From assembly GCF_019925205.1 (NCBI RefSeq), contig NC_083560.1, positions 48,902,270 through 48,966,269 of the forward strand: a DNA stretch of 64,000 nt, in the 5' to 3' direction. Positions 1 through 14,421 of this stretch are shown in pieces. Position 1 is the first letter of the stretch, and each line of letters begins with the position of its first letter. The position numbers and the translations under genes were made by a program. The DNA comes from Metopolophium dirhodum. Taxonomy: Eukaryota; Arthropoda; Insecta; Hemiptera; Aphididae. The notes beneath the pieces are model-generated. The model searched no databases, was not told where the DNA came from, and saw only the letters and a program-made list of their open reading frames with translations.

Positions 1-2360
1 TTAATATCAAGTAGCTACTAATAAAGCCTGTACAAATTAAAAAAAAAACGTATACCTAGCCTTCTAATTAACGAAATTTATCTTATCATTTTTTTAATAA
101 TTAATAGGTAGGTACCTTTGAAATCAAATGATGTTTACTCAAATCATATTTTTAGAACCTTTGACTTCTAGCATGTTAAATTATTCAATGCTCTAGAAAT
201 GCATCACTCAATTATACGCATAAGTCAAAAGTTCTTATTAGTTATAATATATTATCTATAAGAAATAATTAATAAGAGGTGAGGTTTGAACACATGTTTT
301 TCAAAAATTATTAAAGTAGGTCTTACTTAATGGAAAAATATCGTATTGCACCAAAAAATTTGTACACTGACATTTTACTGAGATGTATAGGTAATGTTTA
401 TATCTAAAATGCAGTAAGTTTGATTTTGAATTATTTAAATAATTTGTGTTTTTCTAGATTGATATACATATCATATTTCAGATTATCAATTTTTATTTTA
501 TTAGCTTATTAAATGATAAAATAAAAATAATTAATGAACATGTCACTGAACCGAAAAAAACTGATAGAAAACAGTTTTTAGATAATCATTTTAATCATCT
601 TAATTAAATTAAATCTTATTTCGATAAGGTACATAATGATTTTATATTTCCCTTTGGAAGTAAAACCGAAATGTTAAAAAAAATTAATATTAGTAAGTAT
701 GGATAATATATATTATATTAAATACGAAACATGAATATATTATGATATATAAGCGAGTGTAAGTGGTAGATACTAAATAATAATAATGGACATGATGTAA
801 TACATTTAGCTTCGGTACACTAAATACTAAATAGTACATAACCAACAAGCATACCCGATTCGTAATTATTGAAACCGAGTAAGCCGTTTTTGTGTTAAGT
901 AGGCAAACCATTTTACACAGAGGCTTTAGAAACCAGAAAAGGTATACATCGATCCGTATTTTGAAAAAGTAAATAACTGATATGATAAAATGAAACATAT
1001 CCTCCCCACCCAGACATTACTTTCTAACATAATTCTAACATAAATATTTATGATATAAAAAATAATGTCGGATGGGTAAATTTATCAATGGGTATATCTT
1101 GCATTCTTGCGGATAAACTTTTCGTGGAAAATTAGACTTAAAATTGTTGTATAAATTTGCGTGGAATAAAAGTAGATAATAATATAACAGTTGTGTAGTA
1201 CATCGCGTAAAGTGAGCGTAATTTCTTGGAGATGACATTTAGCGAACAATTAAACTGGCGTGAGAACGTAATGTGACAATTAATTAATTAGCCGAGCCGC
1301 CTATATAGTTATATTTTTTTTGGCGGCTTGTAATACACCCTTTTTCCTCCGGACGTGACGCATATTGCCGGATATTATACGCTGCTCACTCATCTCGTTG
1401 GTCCCATCACATTATTCTGCCCGCTATCCCACGACTACAATCGACCGTTTTAATAAATATATATACAACGGACCCTCGGAATGATAGATACTGAGGCTGA
1501 CTTAAAAAATTATCAACACGCGAGTGATCGTGGTGGAGGTGGAGTCATGGTGAGAGATAATGATAGGGACTGCAGTGAGGGAGTAGATAGAATGAGCGAT
1601 AGGTGCAGGCAGGAAAAAAAAGAGATTGCCGTGATAATATTATGATATAATTATGTATATACGTCAGTATACTGCAATTCACTAACTGTGGCTAGTTCCG
1701 ATCTCGGAGGGGGGGGGGGGAGTCGTTGGCGGGCAGACGATGAAATAAGCGTGAACGCATATTATCGGCATTATAGAATAGTTACAATGGCATGTAGTAA
1801 AACAGTTAGTAGTTGTTAAACGTGTCCCGGATGGGTTTCAACAGTTAACCGCTGGAACGAATAGGTCCCAACCTATTGTACTGGAGGTCAAGTACTACTC
1901 GACATATTTATAAAATTACGAGTTGCTATATTGTACAGTATATAGCGTATAGTAATATAGTGTATACTGATATACAAGTTATCGCTATTAAGTTATTAAT
2001 GTAAAATCCGAAACACAACTGCATCGAGTGTCTCATGACTGTCAAAAAATCAGTGTCAATTATTTTAAATAAAACCCACGTACAATAAAACGTAAAATGA
2101 ATAGATTATATAATAATGTATAATCGTATACAAATGTGTACTATTTTAAAATGTATATTTTTTTTAAATAAAATAGTATTTATAATTTTCAATTACGTTC
2201 AATCATGTATGTTACTAACTTATAATGTATACTTAGGTACTACAGTTCTATAACATTGTCATATTTATATATATATTTTTTTTAAACTTTCTATTCTTGA
2301 ATCTAAATTTAAAGAACTTAAATACTTGTACTTTTATAGTATAGGTATGATGATATTTAA
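1..2360. other. AT-rich intergenic DNA, no gene seen
   Basis: No convincing coding region is present; the open frames are short and AT-biased. A more CpG-containing patch at about 1285-1480 and 1540-1760 includes a 7-bp GC stem (AGCCGCC at 1295-1301 with GGCGGCT at 1322-1328) and a poly-G tract near 1709-1720. Such patches often mark regulatory DNA in AT-rich insect genomes, but nothing here fixes a promoter or its direction. Confidence 0.5.
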
Positions 2361-2771
2361 GGTGGCCAATTTGTAAGGGGGGAAGGGGGGGGGGCTGCAA
2401 AACCTTAGTCAAAAATTTAGTATTTGCATATGTATTGTTTTAAATTGTTTATTATAAAACACATAATTAAAATAAATTTATAAATATGTTCTAAGTGATT
2501 CTGATTTAACTGATAAATACGGGTGGACAATTTTAAGCACATATTATTACGACACATAATATTCAATGTATTCAAATTTAAAAATTTAACTAGTATGCAT
2601 ATAAATTAATAATATGTATACAATTGTATTCATTATTATTTTGGTATACAGAAACAGTTTAGTTACAGAAAAATGAACAATAAAAAACTAATGAAAACCT
2701 TAAAAAGCTACAAGGGGAGCAACTATAGGGGAGCAATTGCCCCCTTTCGCTCCCTCTTGAAGACGCCACTG
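2361..2771. mobile_element. Degraded hAT-like element fragment
   Basis: The right end finishes in GACGCCACTG, the reverse complement of the CAGTGGCGTC start seen in hAT-type ends. The left side begins near a GGTGGCC word followed by a long poly-G tract (about 2377-2394), and the right side is rich in C/CCCC words, giving a rough inverted symmetry. No matching 8-bp duplication is visible, so the left limit is approximate. Confidence 0.4.
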
Positions 2772-4914
2772 CAGATAGACATACAGACAGACAGAAACAT
2801 TTAAATGTGCAAATAATTATAATTTATAAGAGTTGAACTTAATAGTAAGTACCGCTAATTAAATATGTATATTTAATTATATATTATATAATCATATACA
2901 TATGTGTGGATAATTATACACTAATACAACATATTATTACCATTATAATCTATGTCAAATGGTTATGTGAAATATTAATATTATATTAATACATAACAAT
3001 TTACTATAAAATTCATAAAAGATCATAAGAGTATTAATTTACCTTCTTCAAATAATAGTTGTTAACGGACATATTATAGTGTCATGTTGAAATATGAAAG
3101 TTTTTGATTTATATAAGAATTAGAAGTAAATTAATATAAATTAAATAACAAATTTTTTTTGATTACACCTAGCCACTTAGGTACTTTAAAAACAGGTATT
3201 ACTAAATACTACTATTAGCTTTAGTTGAACGTTTTGTTTATTTCTATTAAAGTTATAAAATATAGAAGCTAGTTCTATCGATTTTATAATTTATAATTCA
3301 ATAACATATACTTTAGTCAAGTTAAATTATATAATATATAGTACCTATCTAGACCACCATTTTTACTGGGCATTTAACAACTAAACAAGATGACTACCAA
3401 CAAATATCAAGAGATAATTACCTTATACAAATCATGTTATTATTATTATTTCAGATCTAGATAATCGTGCAATTTAAAATCTCCTTTGTGGCGATTTTGA
3501 TTTATTGGTTATTATACGTAAATCGTTTAGCGTAAATCGTTATACGCTATAACAAATATATATTTTTTTTAAACCGGTTTGTGTTGTACAATTCCGTGGG
3601 TAGTTATGAAATTAGTAGTTCTAAAATATCATGAATAGTATAAGCTATTTGTATATCAGAAGCTATATAACTTTTAATTCATTTAAAAAATAACCTTCTA
3701 CCTAGATTTCAACGAAAACATAAACTTATTGTGCCTATATTTTTCTTAAACAACTATTAAAATAGTTACGCCATTTCAGGTTTGTCGTGGGATGAAATTA
3801 ACTTATATGCTCAATATAATATACCAAGTCAAAAACATATAAGATTTACTTGCAAAATCACGACAAGTATTTTTACATAGGTACAAGTAATGGGTATTAT
3901 AAAAAAGAATCATTGAGAACAATATGGCACTCCCTTGCAAATAGTTGTAACCCAAAAATCTGTTTATATAACAAATATTTACCTATAATCTATATCTACT
4001 TAAAACATAAGTATTCGTTTTTTATATTGTAATATAATGTGTAGGTACTTGATTGCAGTTCGTAAACTTTACAATAATATTTAAAATGTTTTTAGAAAAA
4101 TGTTGTGCTCATATAGTTGTACTACGTAAATGCAAAATCAGTAAATATATTTCACAATATATATTAAACATGTTAAATAAAAATTACACGAAATTATTTA
4201 TGAAAATCGGTACTATAGGAGACATACTTAACAAACAAAAATTAAGTTGACTACGTGGTGAAAATGAAAATTATTGTGCACTTTTATTTATTTACAATGA
4301 AAGTACGGGAGCTCAGAAAACAATGAACGTTTTAATTTTACTGTGTGTCAATATTTACCAACTATATCTTAAACCTTGCGTTAAAAAATAAAACAATGCA
4401 TCATAACAAAGAGATATTGTAATCTATAAGCACCTACACACAGTTTCATATACCTAAGTATATTCGTTTAAACTTAATCAGTAAAAGGTATATAAGTGTA
4501 AAGTAGTCTACTTACATTTCTGATACACGATCGTCGAGGTTCATTTCACTACTGTAACATTACAAACAAAAGCGTCTTAAGTATTATTAAGTAAATTTGA
4601 TTTCATTCCTATAAGACACCGTGGAACAAGTGACAGTGATTGAAGTTTACTAATTTATGTTTATTGTACCGTAAAGTTATAGTGTATTTATTTTCCCTAT
4701 CAAATACCCACGTGCTGTATGACATTTGAGGAACTGAAATTCCGAATCGTCACTATAGTTTAAAATTAAAATCGTAATAATTCCGATTTAAGTAAGTAGG
4801 TAGGTATAACATGGGATTTTGTAAATCCAGTAGGTACAAAGCTTCTCACAGTTAAAATTTGTGAACGAATTTAAATAATCATAACAATAGTGATAAAAAT
4901 AAGAGCACTCGACT
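2772..4914. other. AT-rich intergenic DNA, no gene seen
   Basis: Only short AT-rich open frames occur (for example at 3850-4032 and 4053-4250). They have no recognisable domain and read as chance frames. No RNA gene or element boundary was recognised. Confidence 0.5.
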
Positions 4915-5610
4915 ACGAAGTCGACGGCGGCGCAGGTATCAATCTATTCATTACCTACTGCATGCTCGTGGTAGTTTGGTGAGGAAAAAACACGCGGTAT
5001 AATATAATTATGAATGAATAATGATTACGCGGAGTTGACGCACTATTGTATGAGCATAATATAATAAATTCAAAATATGAGTAAAAAAAAAAAATTATCT
5101 TTGGAAATATTGAGGAAAAAAATTTGGCGGTCGGAGAGGAAAATTAAAAATAAAATATAATATATTTACGCGGTTAATGTAACGAGAGGTTTACTTACGT
5201 TTCGGTGTAATTAATCCGCGGTGAATGAGTGCATAAACAGCGGTGATGTATCGCAGCGGAGAGTTCAGGACGAAGAGGAGGACCTTGGAGACGGCGGCGG
5301 CGTTAACAGCAAATAGGTGCGGCACTGTTTCTTACTGTATACATAAATAGTTTGTTTTTTTATGTTTATTTCATCATATGAATATTATACTATTTGCAAA
5401 AAAAAATATTTTTTTAAATACGTATATATTGTTATTATTATTGTTACTCGCTCTCACGCATGTGTGTGTGTGTGTGTGGATGGTACAGCGGTACGGTATA
5501 TAATAATAATAATATATTTCAGCGGTGGTGGAGCGAGCTAGATATCCCAACAGAAAATGGAAAAAAAGTTGGGTAGGTATATATTAATATAGTACCTACC
5601 TACATATATA

Positions 5611-5670
5611 TATGTATTGTGTATGTATATGTGTGCGCGCGCGCGCGCGCGTTTATGTATATATGTTATA
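5611..5670. repeat. Alternating purine-pyrimidine (Z-DNA-prone) tract
   Basis: An almost unbroken alternation of purine and pyrimidine (TA, TG and GC steps) is centred on the 17-nt GC core at 5635-5651. Alternating GC and TG tracts are the classical Z-DNA formers. A second GC run lies at 6002-6013, followed directly by TG steps. Confidence 0.8.
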
Positions 5671-5714
5671 CTATACCTGCCTACTTAGATTCGCGTATTA
5701 CAATATTATGATTA

Positions 5715-5716
<2 letters not shown>

Positions 5717-5751
<35 letters not shown>

Positions 5752-5774
5752 GAAAGTGGGATATTCTGTGAGAC

Positions 5775-5808
<34 letters not shown>
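5717..5808. repeat. GA and GACA microsatellites
   Basis: Sixteen AG units at 5717-5748 are followed, after a short interruption, by further AG units and five GACA units at 5786-5808. This homopurine stretch can adopt triplex structure and offers many GAGAG sites. Frames crossing it code for Arg-Glu runs and are not regarded as genes. Confidence 0.9.
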
Positions 5809-5809
<1 letters not shown>

Positions 5810-6830
5810 TCGAGCACATGGGTGCGTGAGACAGAGACAGAGAGAGCTAGTGCGAGACTGTACGAGACACAAACGCACGCACACAGCGACGCACGCGGAC
5901 GCAGATATGTGTGTATAATAATTTACCGGAGAGCGTTGAGCGAGCGTTTGACGTGTATATAGGTACCTATATAATATATATTATAATATTATACAGCGTG
6001 TGCGCGCGCGCGCCGGTGTGTGTGTGAATCGCGAAACGAACGGGTTTACGTCGAACCATCAGCTGTTGTCAAGGACAAACAATAATAATAATTATAATCA
6101 TCATCATCATCATCATGTTATAATCGTACGTGAATATAATATATTATTATAATATGCGTATAATATAATATATAGCCGCCCGCACCACGCACAAACGCCG
6201 TTGTGGCGAGGGGCGCGCGCGCTCGTGTATATTATAATATTATTATATCGTTATTATTCCATCCTCCTTCGGCGCACTGCCGTATGATGGTAATAATTAT
6301 TCTTTGGAGAGAGAGAGAGAGAGTGACAGCGACAGAGAGACAGAGAGAGAGACAAACGGAGATAATAAAAAAAAAATACGTCCTATACCACTCCTGTAGT
6401 TTGCCACGATTTGCGTGGTTCGCGAAATAACTATGTACAATATATATTATATATATTGTGTTATTGTATATGGCAATAGCAATAGACCATGCGTATATGA
6501 GTATTATATTGTTATAACTATATTGTGATTTGTGACGAGTGATGGCCGGAGGAACCCAGGGGGGATTCGGCGAGGGGGGAGGGACGCGTGCAGTGCTAAT
6601 ATATAGGTATTTATATATTATTATAATATATTATATCCATTGTGTTTGGCGTTTCCTGACGAGGGCTCGCTCGCTATCCGCCGGCCGTCACGTGCGCGAA
6701 CGAACGGACCGACAACCGTTTCATTGTAACATTATTATTAATATAATATTATTACGCTGGCCCGAGCGCGAACTTCTGGGCCGCCGACACCATCGAAGCT
6801 CGTCCGACGAACGATATACATAATATAAGA

Positions 6831-9800
6831 GCGCCAATATTAGCAAAATCACATATTCACATAAGAATTCTATTAGATGATAGCACGCTAATGATAAGCT
6901 GTACTGTACTTTCCTAATTTAAATTACCTGTGTTGATGATTTACACATTTTAATTCCAGTTAATCAAAATCAATTTATGTATTCATTCGTGGCGAAGACG
7001 AATGATAACGATGCCATGAGGTGATTGGGACGTATAAACTCCAGCGTATAATGTACATTTTCCTCGATGTTTCCCTTAACATTCATAAACGATTTGCACC
7101 TTAGCTCTAAGGGTATTGAAGACACTGGTAGACGCGATTAGAGCTCATTTATATTATTTTTCTATAATCGTGGCTAGAACTGTACCACACAGACAATCTG
7201 GTCAAGAACAATTCTATGATCGTCGTTAAAAAGTACAACACATATTCGTAGGTGCTTATTCAAAAATAAAAAACGATCAATATGATAATAATATGTAGAA
7301 TATTCTGTTTTAAAGGGTGTTGATGACTGGTGATTGATTATCAGAAATCCAGACCGTCGAATTAACCGTAATGCAAGCCGCGAAAAGATGATTTTATGCA
7401 TAAAAATACATAAAATTATAATGTTACGTGACCATAAGTTAGCCAATTACCATGACGTGTTTGCAGTAATTCATTAGGTATTATTAAATCATCTATTGTT
7501 TGTCAAGAATTATTATCAATAGTTATACTATACTTATTAGTATGATCGGTCATCGGTGTCGGTGTGTTGGAAACAAACTTTGGCATCCGGCATCCGGAAT
7601 ACAAGGACAACTAAGTGATAATAATATAATATGATGTAATATAATATACAATCCAGAATGTGAAATTTTTTGACACTAAAATTAAAGACTGTACATTGGA
7701 CATTGGACAATCTCGGCACAAGATAGTGGTGTACTGGTGTATTGGTGTATAATAATAATTATTTTTTAAAAATTTAAAAGCAATGGTTATAGTATGCCAC
7801 GTACCTAATAAATTAAACACGTTCGTCACATTCTCTTTATATAATCGCGTGCAATCAATAAACATTATATTATGTAGTGCAAAGTGTAGTAACACAATTT
7901 AATACGTTTCCGAACAAACTCGGTGTAGTTGAGTTTAACAAAATACCATTATGCATAGGTTTGTGAATATTATTTTATCGAGACATCGAGTAAATAGTAA
8001 ATACAAATATATACAATTTTTATAAATGATAATCAATGATATATATAAAGTGCCCAATAATTGTCATTAAATTATAATTAAAAAAATAATATTTCGTGCT
8101 GAAAATTAAATTTTTATGATTTTACAAACTTATCATCAGATATAATATTATCATAAATATTAAAGCGTCATCCGCTTTACTTGCTCGCCGTTCCGGTTTC
8201 TATGATAATTCTTAACAACATACAACTTTGAAAATATCAAATTATTCATTGACCGCTATAATGCAGGTATATAATAATATGTACTATTGTAGTATAATAT
8301 AAGTATAATTTTCAAAATTTGTTTAATTAACTAGCACTTAGCAGTTATGTACTAAAATACCATGATTTTCGTACAACTTAATTTTATTCATCGATATATA
8401 TTATGCAGAATTGGCTAATTTGATTATCGGGCCAGGTGCCGATTTTTTAAATTTTCCGCAATTATATCAAATTGGCAAATTATATTTTGCTATTTAGTTG
8501 TCACCTTAGTTATAATACTTTTCCACTAATCTACATTATCGATACCTATTTAGGGGGAGGGGTTGATAAGGTGTTATATTAACAATATTGACTTCATAGA
8601 AAAATGATCAGGATAGAATTGTCGGATTTTGATAACTAAGTCTTTTTATCTAAAAGAAGAAGATTTTTTTTATTATGTTTCAATTATGCCATAGTGGTAT
8701 AAAACAATTTGTAAAAAAAAACTTAAAACTGTCTTATCTTTGAAGGCGTATTATAAAGATTGAGATTAAAACATTGAAATCTGAGTTCAATGCAGCATGT
8801 AAAATATTATCCTATATTATTATTGAAAAAAAAATCAAATGTGGTGAATGTCTACCCAAATATTTATAATCTTCTACATGTGGTCTTTATATTACCGAAT
8901 ACCGATATAAGTAGTAGGAGTAGCGCGATAATAAAATTGTAGCAACGCTACAGAAGCACACTTCTTTATTTGCAGTGATTACTATCGTTACTTCGCAGTA
9001 TCGTCGCTTGTCATATATGTCCCTACTTACAACCAATTTGAGGAAAATTAAAATGTTACAAATAATATGTTCTATGGTTATAATGGAATTATACATTAAT
9101 ATAAATTATTTAAAACCAAGCTCACGGCTTGCTTAATGCAAGATGTGTTTTAATCAAGGTAGTGAATTATAATTTATTTATTTATTGTAATCAACACATG
9201 ATAACTATGTTACTAATGGTAAAAATATACAGTTTAATGTAGGTATACATGGGCTCGGATTGTTATCATCAAATGACAAATGGCTACGGAACGGGATATC
9301 ACTGTAGATATAAATGTAGAGTATGTACCTTAGAGTACTCTACCATATATAGGTACTTGATTATTATTGGTTCCCTTTACGTTGACATAATTGTTTTTAC
9401 TATCAAATATTTGATGGAGAATATTATATTTTTATGGTTGGGTATATACAATAATCTTGTATATTTCAACCATAGTTGTACTGTTATATTATAACAATGA
9501 TGAGTGTATTTTTGAATTTTCCTGGTACAAGCCATTAATATTCAACTAACTATGTTCAATATCAATAGTATAAGTATAGATTATATTATAGTCTATAGAT
9601 AAGAGTATAATAGGTATAAGACAATATAACATTTTATTATAACTTTTTTCGTTTTCGGTGTTTTCACCCTTTCCTGGCTTTTTAAATTTCGATTTTTTAA
9701 AGTAGGTATTTAATAATAATTTGTCCTTTTAATTAATAATGTCAGAACTTGAAATGACTGGAATAACAAGAAAGTTTTAAAAATGTTGCCACAAAGTATC

Positions 9801-10294
9801 GCGTTACAAAAAACAATAGCGTTCTGATCGCTGATACATTCGTTATTCGTATAAACAGTTTACATCATAGGACATAGACAACACTTATAATATTTTGAAG
9901 TCCCATTTATTATGCTTCATGTAGTTACGTGGGTACTTAGGTACTCATTTAGTCACTTAAAAGTGTATATATATGTATATAGTGTACCTACTTATTAGCG
10001 ACAACTCAATAGAACATTTTTCATAATATTTCGCGACTTGTTAAAAATTATTTTTTTATTATGAATGACAACATCATCAGACAATCTTATTAATATTTAC
10101 GTTACATTGTTACAAGTAGATACGAAGGCTATATATATAAACATAATTCCGGGATTTATTATTGTACTTACACATACAACATGTAGCCTGTAGGAACTAT
10201 TATATATATTATAAGAACGATTGTTGTATTTTATAATAATTAATACATAAATTTAATTTACACTTTATTATAATATATCTTTATCGACTGTGAT
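6831..10294. other. AT-rich intergenic DNA, no gene seen
   Basis: No recognisable protein, RNA gene or bounded element was found. Open frames at 7174-7446, 7611-7895 and 9249-9494 are low-complexity AT-rich frames without domain resemblance. Simple variations on TATAATAT dominate. Confidence 0.5.
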
Positions 10295-10323
10295 CAGGCA
10301 CGTATTTATGGGGGGGGGGGGGG
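10295..10323 (+). mobile_element. Solo transposon end with poly-G tract
   Basis: CAGGCACGTATTTATG followed by 14 G (10310-10323) has the look of a hAT-type terminus with a G-rich subterminal run, as also seen at 42153. No partner end was found, so this is a truncated or solo end. Confidence 0.35.
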
Positions 10324-10459
10324 TTAAGTGTACCTTGTTGCCCGGGGCTGCAAATTGTTTAGTCCATTTCCCTAAATGCGATGGCGGTAAATTTATATTG
10401 CCATATTATTATAATATACTAATTGCATAAAAAAAAATAATTATTATAATTATAATAAC

Positions 10460-10620
10460 CAGGGCTCGGAACTTTATGCATTTCCATGTTTTTTAAGAAA
10501 CTGCATAATATTCAAAATATCTGATTTGATACAAATTCGTTTCATGATAGGTACATACAATCGAAGAACAACAATTTATGTTGCATATTTTTGCATATTT
10601 CACTATGCTAATCCGGTTTT
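10460..10620 (+). mobile_element. hAT MITE end of the TATGCA-motif family (truncated)
   Basis: Starts CAGGGCTCGGAACTTTATG, matching the left end of the complete element at 14422-15062, and continues with TGCATAT-type words typical of that family. The partner end and a target-site duplication are missing, so the right limit is a guess. Confidence 0.5.
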
Positions 10621-10815
10621 GGATTAGTTATTTCGTATGTGATAAGCAAAACATAGTTTTCAACACGTCATGAATTCAATTTACTTTATTTTAATTGTAT
10701 TATTAAGCATACCGTAACTAGGTATACAGGTTTATTTAAATAGTTATGTATCTAAATCGAAATTAGAACAAGTAGGTTTTGAGTTTTATTGCACTGTGTA
10801 CAATATAGGTCAACT

Positions 10816-11280
10816 CAGGGACGTAACAAGTGGGGTGATAGGGGGAAGGGGGTTTGTAAAGCCCTCAGTTTTATGAAAATAAAAAATTATTTCTATGGAT
10901 TATGAAAGTTACTAAAAATACAAATTTGTATAGCCGTACAGGAACCGAAACTTAAAATAAAACCTTGACAAATTGTGTATGCTAAACTTATGGGAGACAG
11001 TAGTTAAACAACTCTATGTAAACGGCACAATACCACTCTCCCTACTAAGCGATCAGTTTTTTTGGATTTAAAATCCAAGGGCCTAAAATTTATCCCTAAT
11101 AAATATATTATCCCGATAAAAAAATACCTGTTCTCAATGGTTAAATCCAACTTGACCATAGAAGTCTATCTTATTTCAAAAAATGCTTAAATTCTGATCT
11201 TACGCCACAAGACATGAAAGTCATGTTTTTTAGCAATAAAACAGGTCACATGGCCGGTGGCCCCTTAAACACCAGAGGTA
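10816..11280. mobile_element. Possible degraded element end (CAGGGACGTAAC)
   Basis: CAGGGACGTAACAAGTGGGG followed by a G-rich run resembles the termini of other hAT-like elements here. A C-rich stretch near 11255 could be the decayed opposite end, but no inverted match or duplication is clear. Confidence 0.25.
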
Positions 11281-14200
11281 GTTTAAACATTTAATATATG
11301 TTTATAATTGATTTCTATATTTAGTAAAATATTGTCTTAATCAACCTCATCAATGTATCAAAAAATATCAATGCTATATAGGTATATTGATTATTGTTAT
11401 ATGTTATTGCCATCGGTTTGTATTACTTATTAAATATTACAGTATAATGATACGCATCAGACGTGTTTTCAAGCAAAGAGGTTTTTTAAAAACCCTGCTT
11501 TAGTTTACTTATAATCCGTTGACCGTTAATTTTAATAAAAAGACAGCCAGGATGCAGATACTGCCAAAAGACGTCAAACACGCAATAATCGTGCTTCATT
11601 ATATCCTTGGCTCATAGCCAGTGTTCAAGTGTTGCATAACTGTTTTAAGATTTGAATTATAATTAATCATTACATTCCGGAAATGACTCTGGGTACAACT
11701 CAGTTTACTATAATGTTTATGTGAAAAGTTATTCTTCTCTGGTAGGAAAGTGAAGATAATTTTGATAATTTTGGGGGCCAAATGTAAAAAATTCCCAAAA
11801 CTTGTTTTAATAATTTGGTAAAAAAAAAAAATTAGGGATAAACGAAAAGTTTCACGCGAAATCAGTTTTTGACAAAATCGAATTTCTTATTTGGTTGTAA
11901 TCCAAAAACTAATATAACTAAAGATATTTATTCATATATTATTGATTATATCACCATTGTATAAATAAAAAATATTTTTGATTTATTGATAGACATATGT
12001 GATATATTTGTTTTTGAATAATTGTCGATAAGAAAATGTTCACGCTGCTAGAAAATACAAGGTTCTTCATAAGTTGTTATTACTGGAATTGAAAATAAAA
12101 GTTGAATGTAATACACTATTACCACAAAATATATTCTTTTACAAGCGTCTGAAGTTCAAATTTGGACAATATTTTAAATTTAAATAAAAAAGAACAATTT
12201 AGTTATATTGTTGTAATTAAAAAATATTATTCGCGAGTACTTGAAACTTTTACGTAGGTACCTATATTATAGTTGTTTATTATATTCTATAGACAATACA
12301 CCTACCTGTTCGGATTAATTGTATGTTATTGTCTGATGCCTATTTAAACTACGACCCTGTTCACACCGTTCTACGGAAAGTTGGTATCGTCTCAAAAGTT
12401 AATAACAATAAAATATTATGAAATTATGATAATATGATATAAATATATACCTACTATTTGTAATACCTAAATAAATATTAATAAATGCACCAGTATCATA
12501 TTATATACATTGTTTTTGGAAAAAATTAATTCAACCTATCATTTCTAATATGTATAATAAAATTACTATAAAAGCAATATAAATAATAAATACATCATAA
12601 AATATACTTAGTAAAATATGCTGACGGTCTATCTTCGTTCGTAATCGTTTTTTTTATTTAATGGTTTATCCTTGAGTTCAAATTTAATACATAGTACAGT
12701 GACTTCTCAATGACGAGTTACATTCGGCACCTATCGTACAACAGAATAGTTACTTTCGACATTTTTAGTTTGTGCGAATTAAAATGAAAAAAAATATAGC
12801 TAACAATCAAAATCATACGTGTTTTTTTAAGAATGTAATTTTAAACGTTTTTATCCAAAAAAAACTTAAGCTCATTAATTGCTGATTCAAATGATTTAAT
12901 ATACCGTGTACCTATGCAATTTTAAGGTATTCAAATTGTAAATGAACGTTGCACTGAACACTGATTTAAATTTATGTTTCAACCTGGAAGTGCATAAATG
13001 CGTAGCTGGAATTAGACATAATAATATACAATTTATATAGTTACACCCGTAAAATGTAATACCTATATAGGAACAATGCGATAGATCATGAATATTCATA
13101 CTTAATCTCATTCTATATTAATGATTTTTAGTAAAATAAAACAAACAATGCTTCTTTTGTACAGATTAGTGGATATTATTGAACATTGTCCTTATATAAA
13201 TAAGAGTATTTAAAAATTATTTATTTTTAACCTGTCCGATAAACTTATAAAATATAAACCTGGCACCTGCCTATAATGGACTTGAAATTAGAACTTATTA
13301 ATAATATATTATATTATGTATATTATAAATTATAATTTACAATACCCAGTATACCCACCTACCTAGTTAATACTAGTTCTACGAAGTTTGATTAACTATA
13401 TTTTATCTATACGACGAATAAAACAATACGATGTTACGATTATGGCATATTATATTGAACTAAAAAACACATGTGTGATGTTCAATAAATTCGCTTAATA
13501 TGATTTTATTAACTGATGAACTGGCATGTTGTGCGATATATTTTTTAATTAAAAATATGTAGGTATAGGTTCTATAGAAATACCATAATAGCAGACGAGG
13601 TTTTCATGTTATCAAAGTGTGAAATATATTCATGTAATAAATGACAGTGTCTACAGATATTTAAATATATTAAATAAGCCATGAGCCAAATATATTCTAA
13701 TGACAATTAATTAAATTTAAATTATATATACGGTTCTGTATCATTAACGCGGATTTCATTTCCGTCTGTGCGTATGCGCTATGTTCATTATAAAATAATA
13801 TTGTGCCCTGCAGTACAGCCGCCTGTTGTGCATAACTACATAAGTAGTTTCATTATCCGTTCGTTGCGTGCGAAATTAGCACGATGATGATACAATGATA
13901 CAGTTTGGAACTTTTTTAATGGGCAATGGTATGTGCTATGACATAATGTGAATAGTAATAAATTAATAAAATAACGGTTGGGAAAAAAACGAAAAAACAG
14001 ATGTCTATTGAATGAACAGTGGACACTAAATTAGAAGGATCGGATAGATAATCATAATTATAATTAATGAGTTAATATCAATTCTTAAAGTATTCTTTTT
14101 TATTACTATTATTTTATATTTTATGATTATTATTTATTAATAAATAAAAATAAAATTAATGTAATTTGATATGACATTTTGTTGTTGTATTTTGACTATT

Positions 14201-14413
14201 TAATAATTTCTAGTTTCTAGAATAAAATCCATAGGTATTATGTAAGTACATATTATTATAGCAAATAATAATAACTTTCAAGTTTCATTTCTTACTGCTA
14301 CAAGAATCGTTTTCGAATTTTAATAGAATATAGATTCCATTATTTTCAGTAAATTGTAATAGGTACATTAGTACCTATAATATTAAAAAGCACATGTTTT
14401 TAGTTACCTATTA
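11281..14413. other. AT-rich intergenic DNA, no gene seen
   Basis: No gene or bounded element was recognised. A slightly CpG-enriched patch near 13740-13880 could be regulatory, but no promoter elements can be placed. Short open frames (11599-11781, 12896-13111) have no recognisable features. Confidence 0.45.
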
Positions 14414-14421
14414 CTTATTAG

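Larger units (their letters stand above)
4915..6830. promoter_or_regulatory. CpG- and microsatellite-rich putative promoter/5' region
   Basis: This is a two-kilobase island of CpG-containing DNA in an AT-rich background. It has (TG)9 at 5461-5478, alternating GC at 5635-5651 and 6002-6013, (AG)16 at 5717-5748, (GACA)5 at 5786-5808, an ATC run at 6097-6116, a GA run at 6307-6323, and clustered G tracts at 6559-6583. The open frames here translate into Arg-Glu repeats and are repeat artefacts. GAGAG arrays are binding sites of GAGA-type factors in insects, and CpG-rich patches in such genomes often flank transcription starts, so a regulatory or 5' UTR role is inferred. Direction and target gene are unknown; unexpressed repeat DNA is the alternative. 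Confidence 0.4.

Noticed and set aside
5612..6430. Open frames encoding Arg-Glu repeats
   Set aside because: They arise from GA and GACA microsatellites and have no independent coding evidence.
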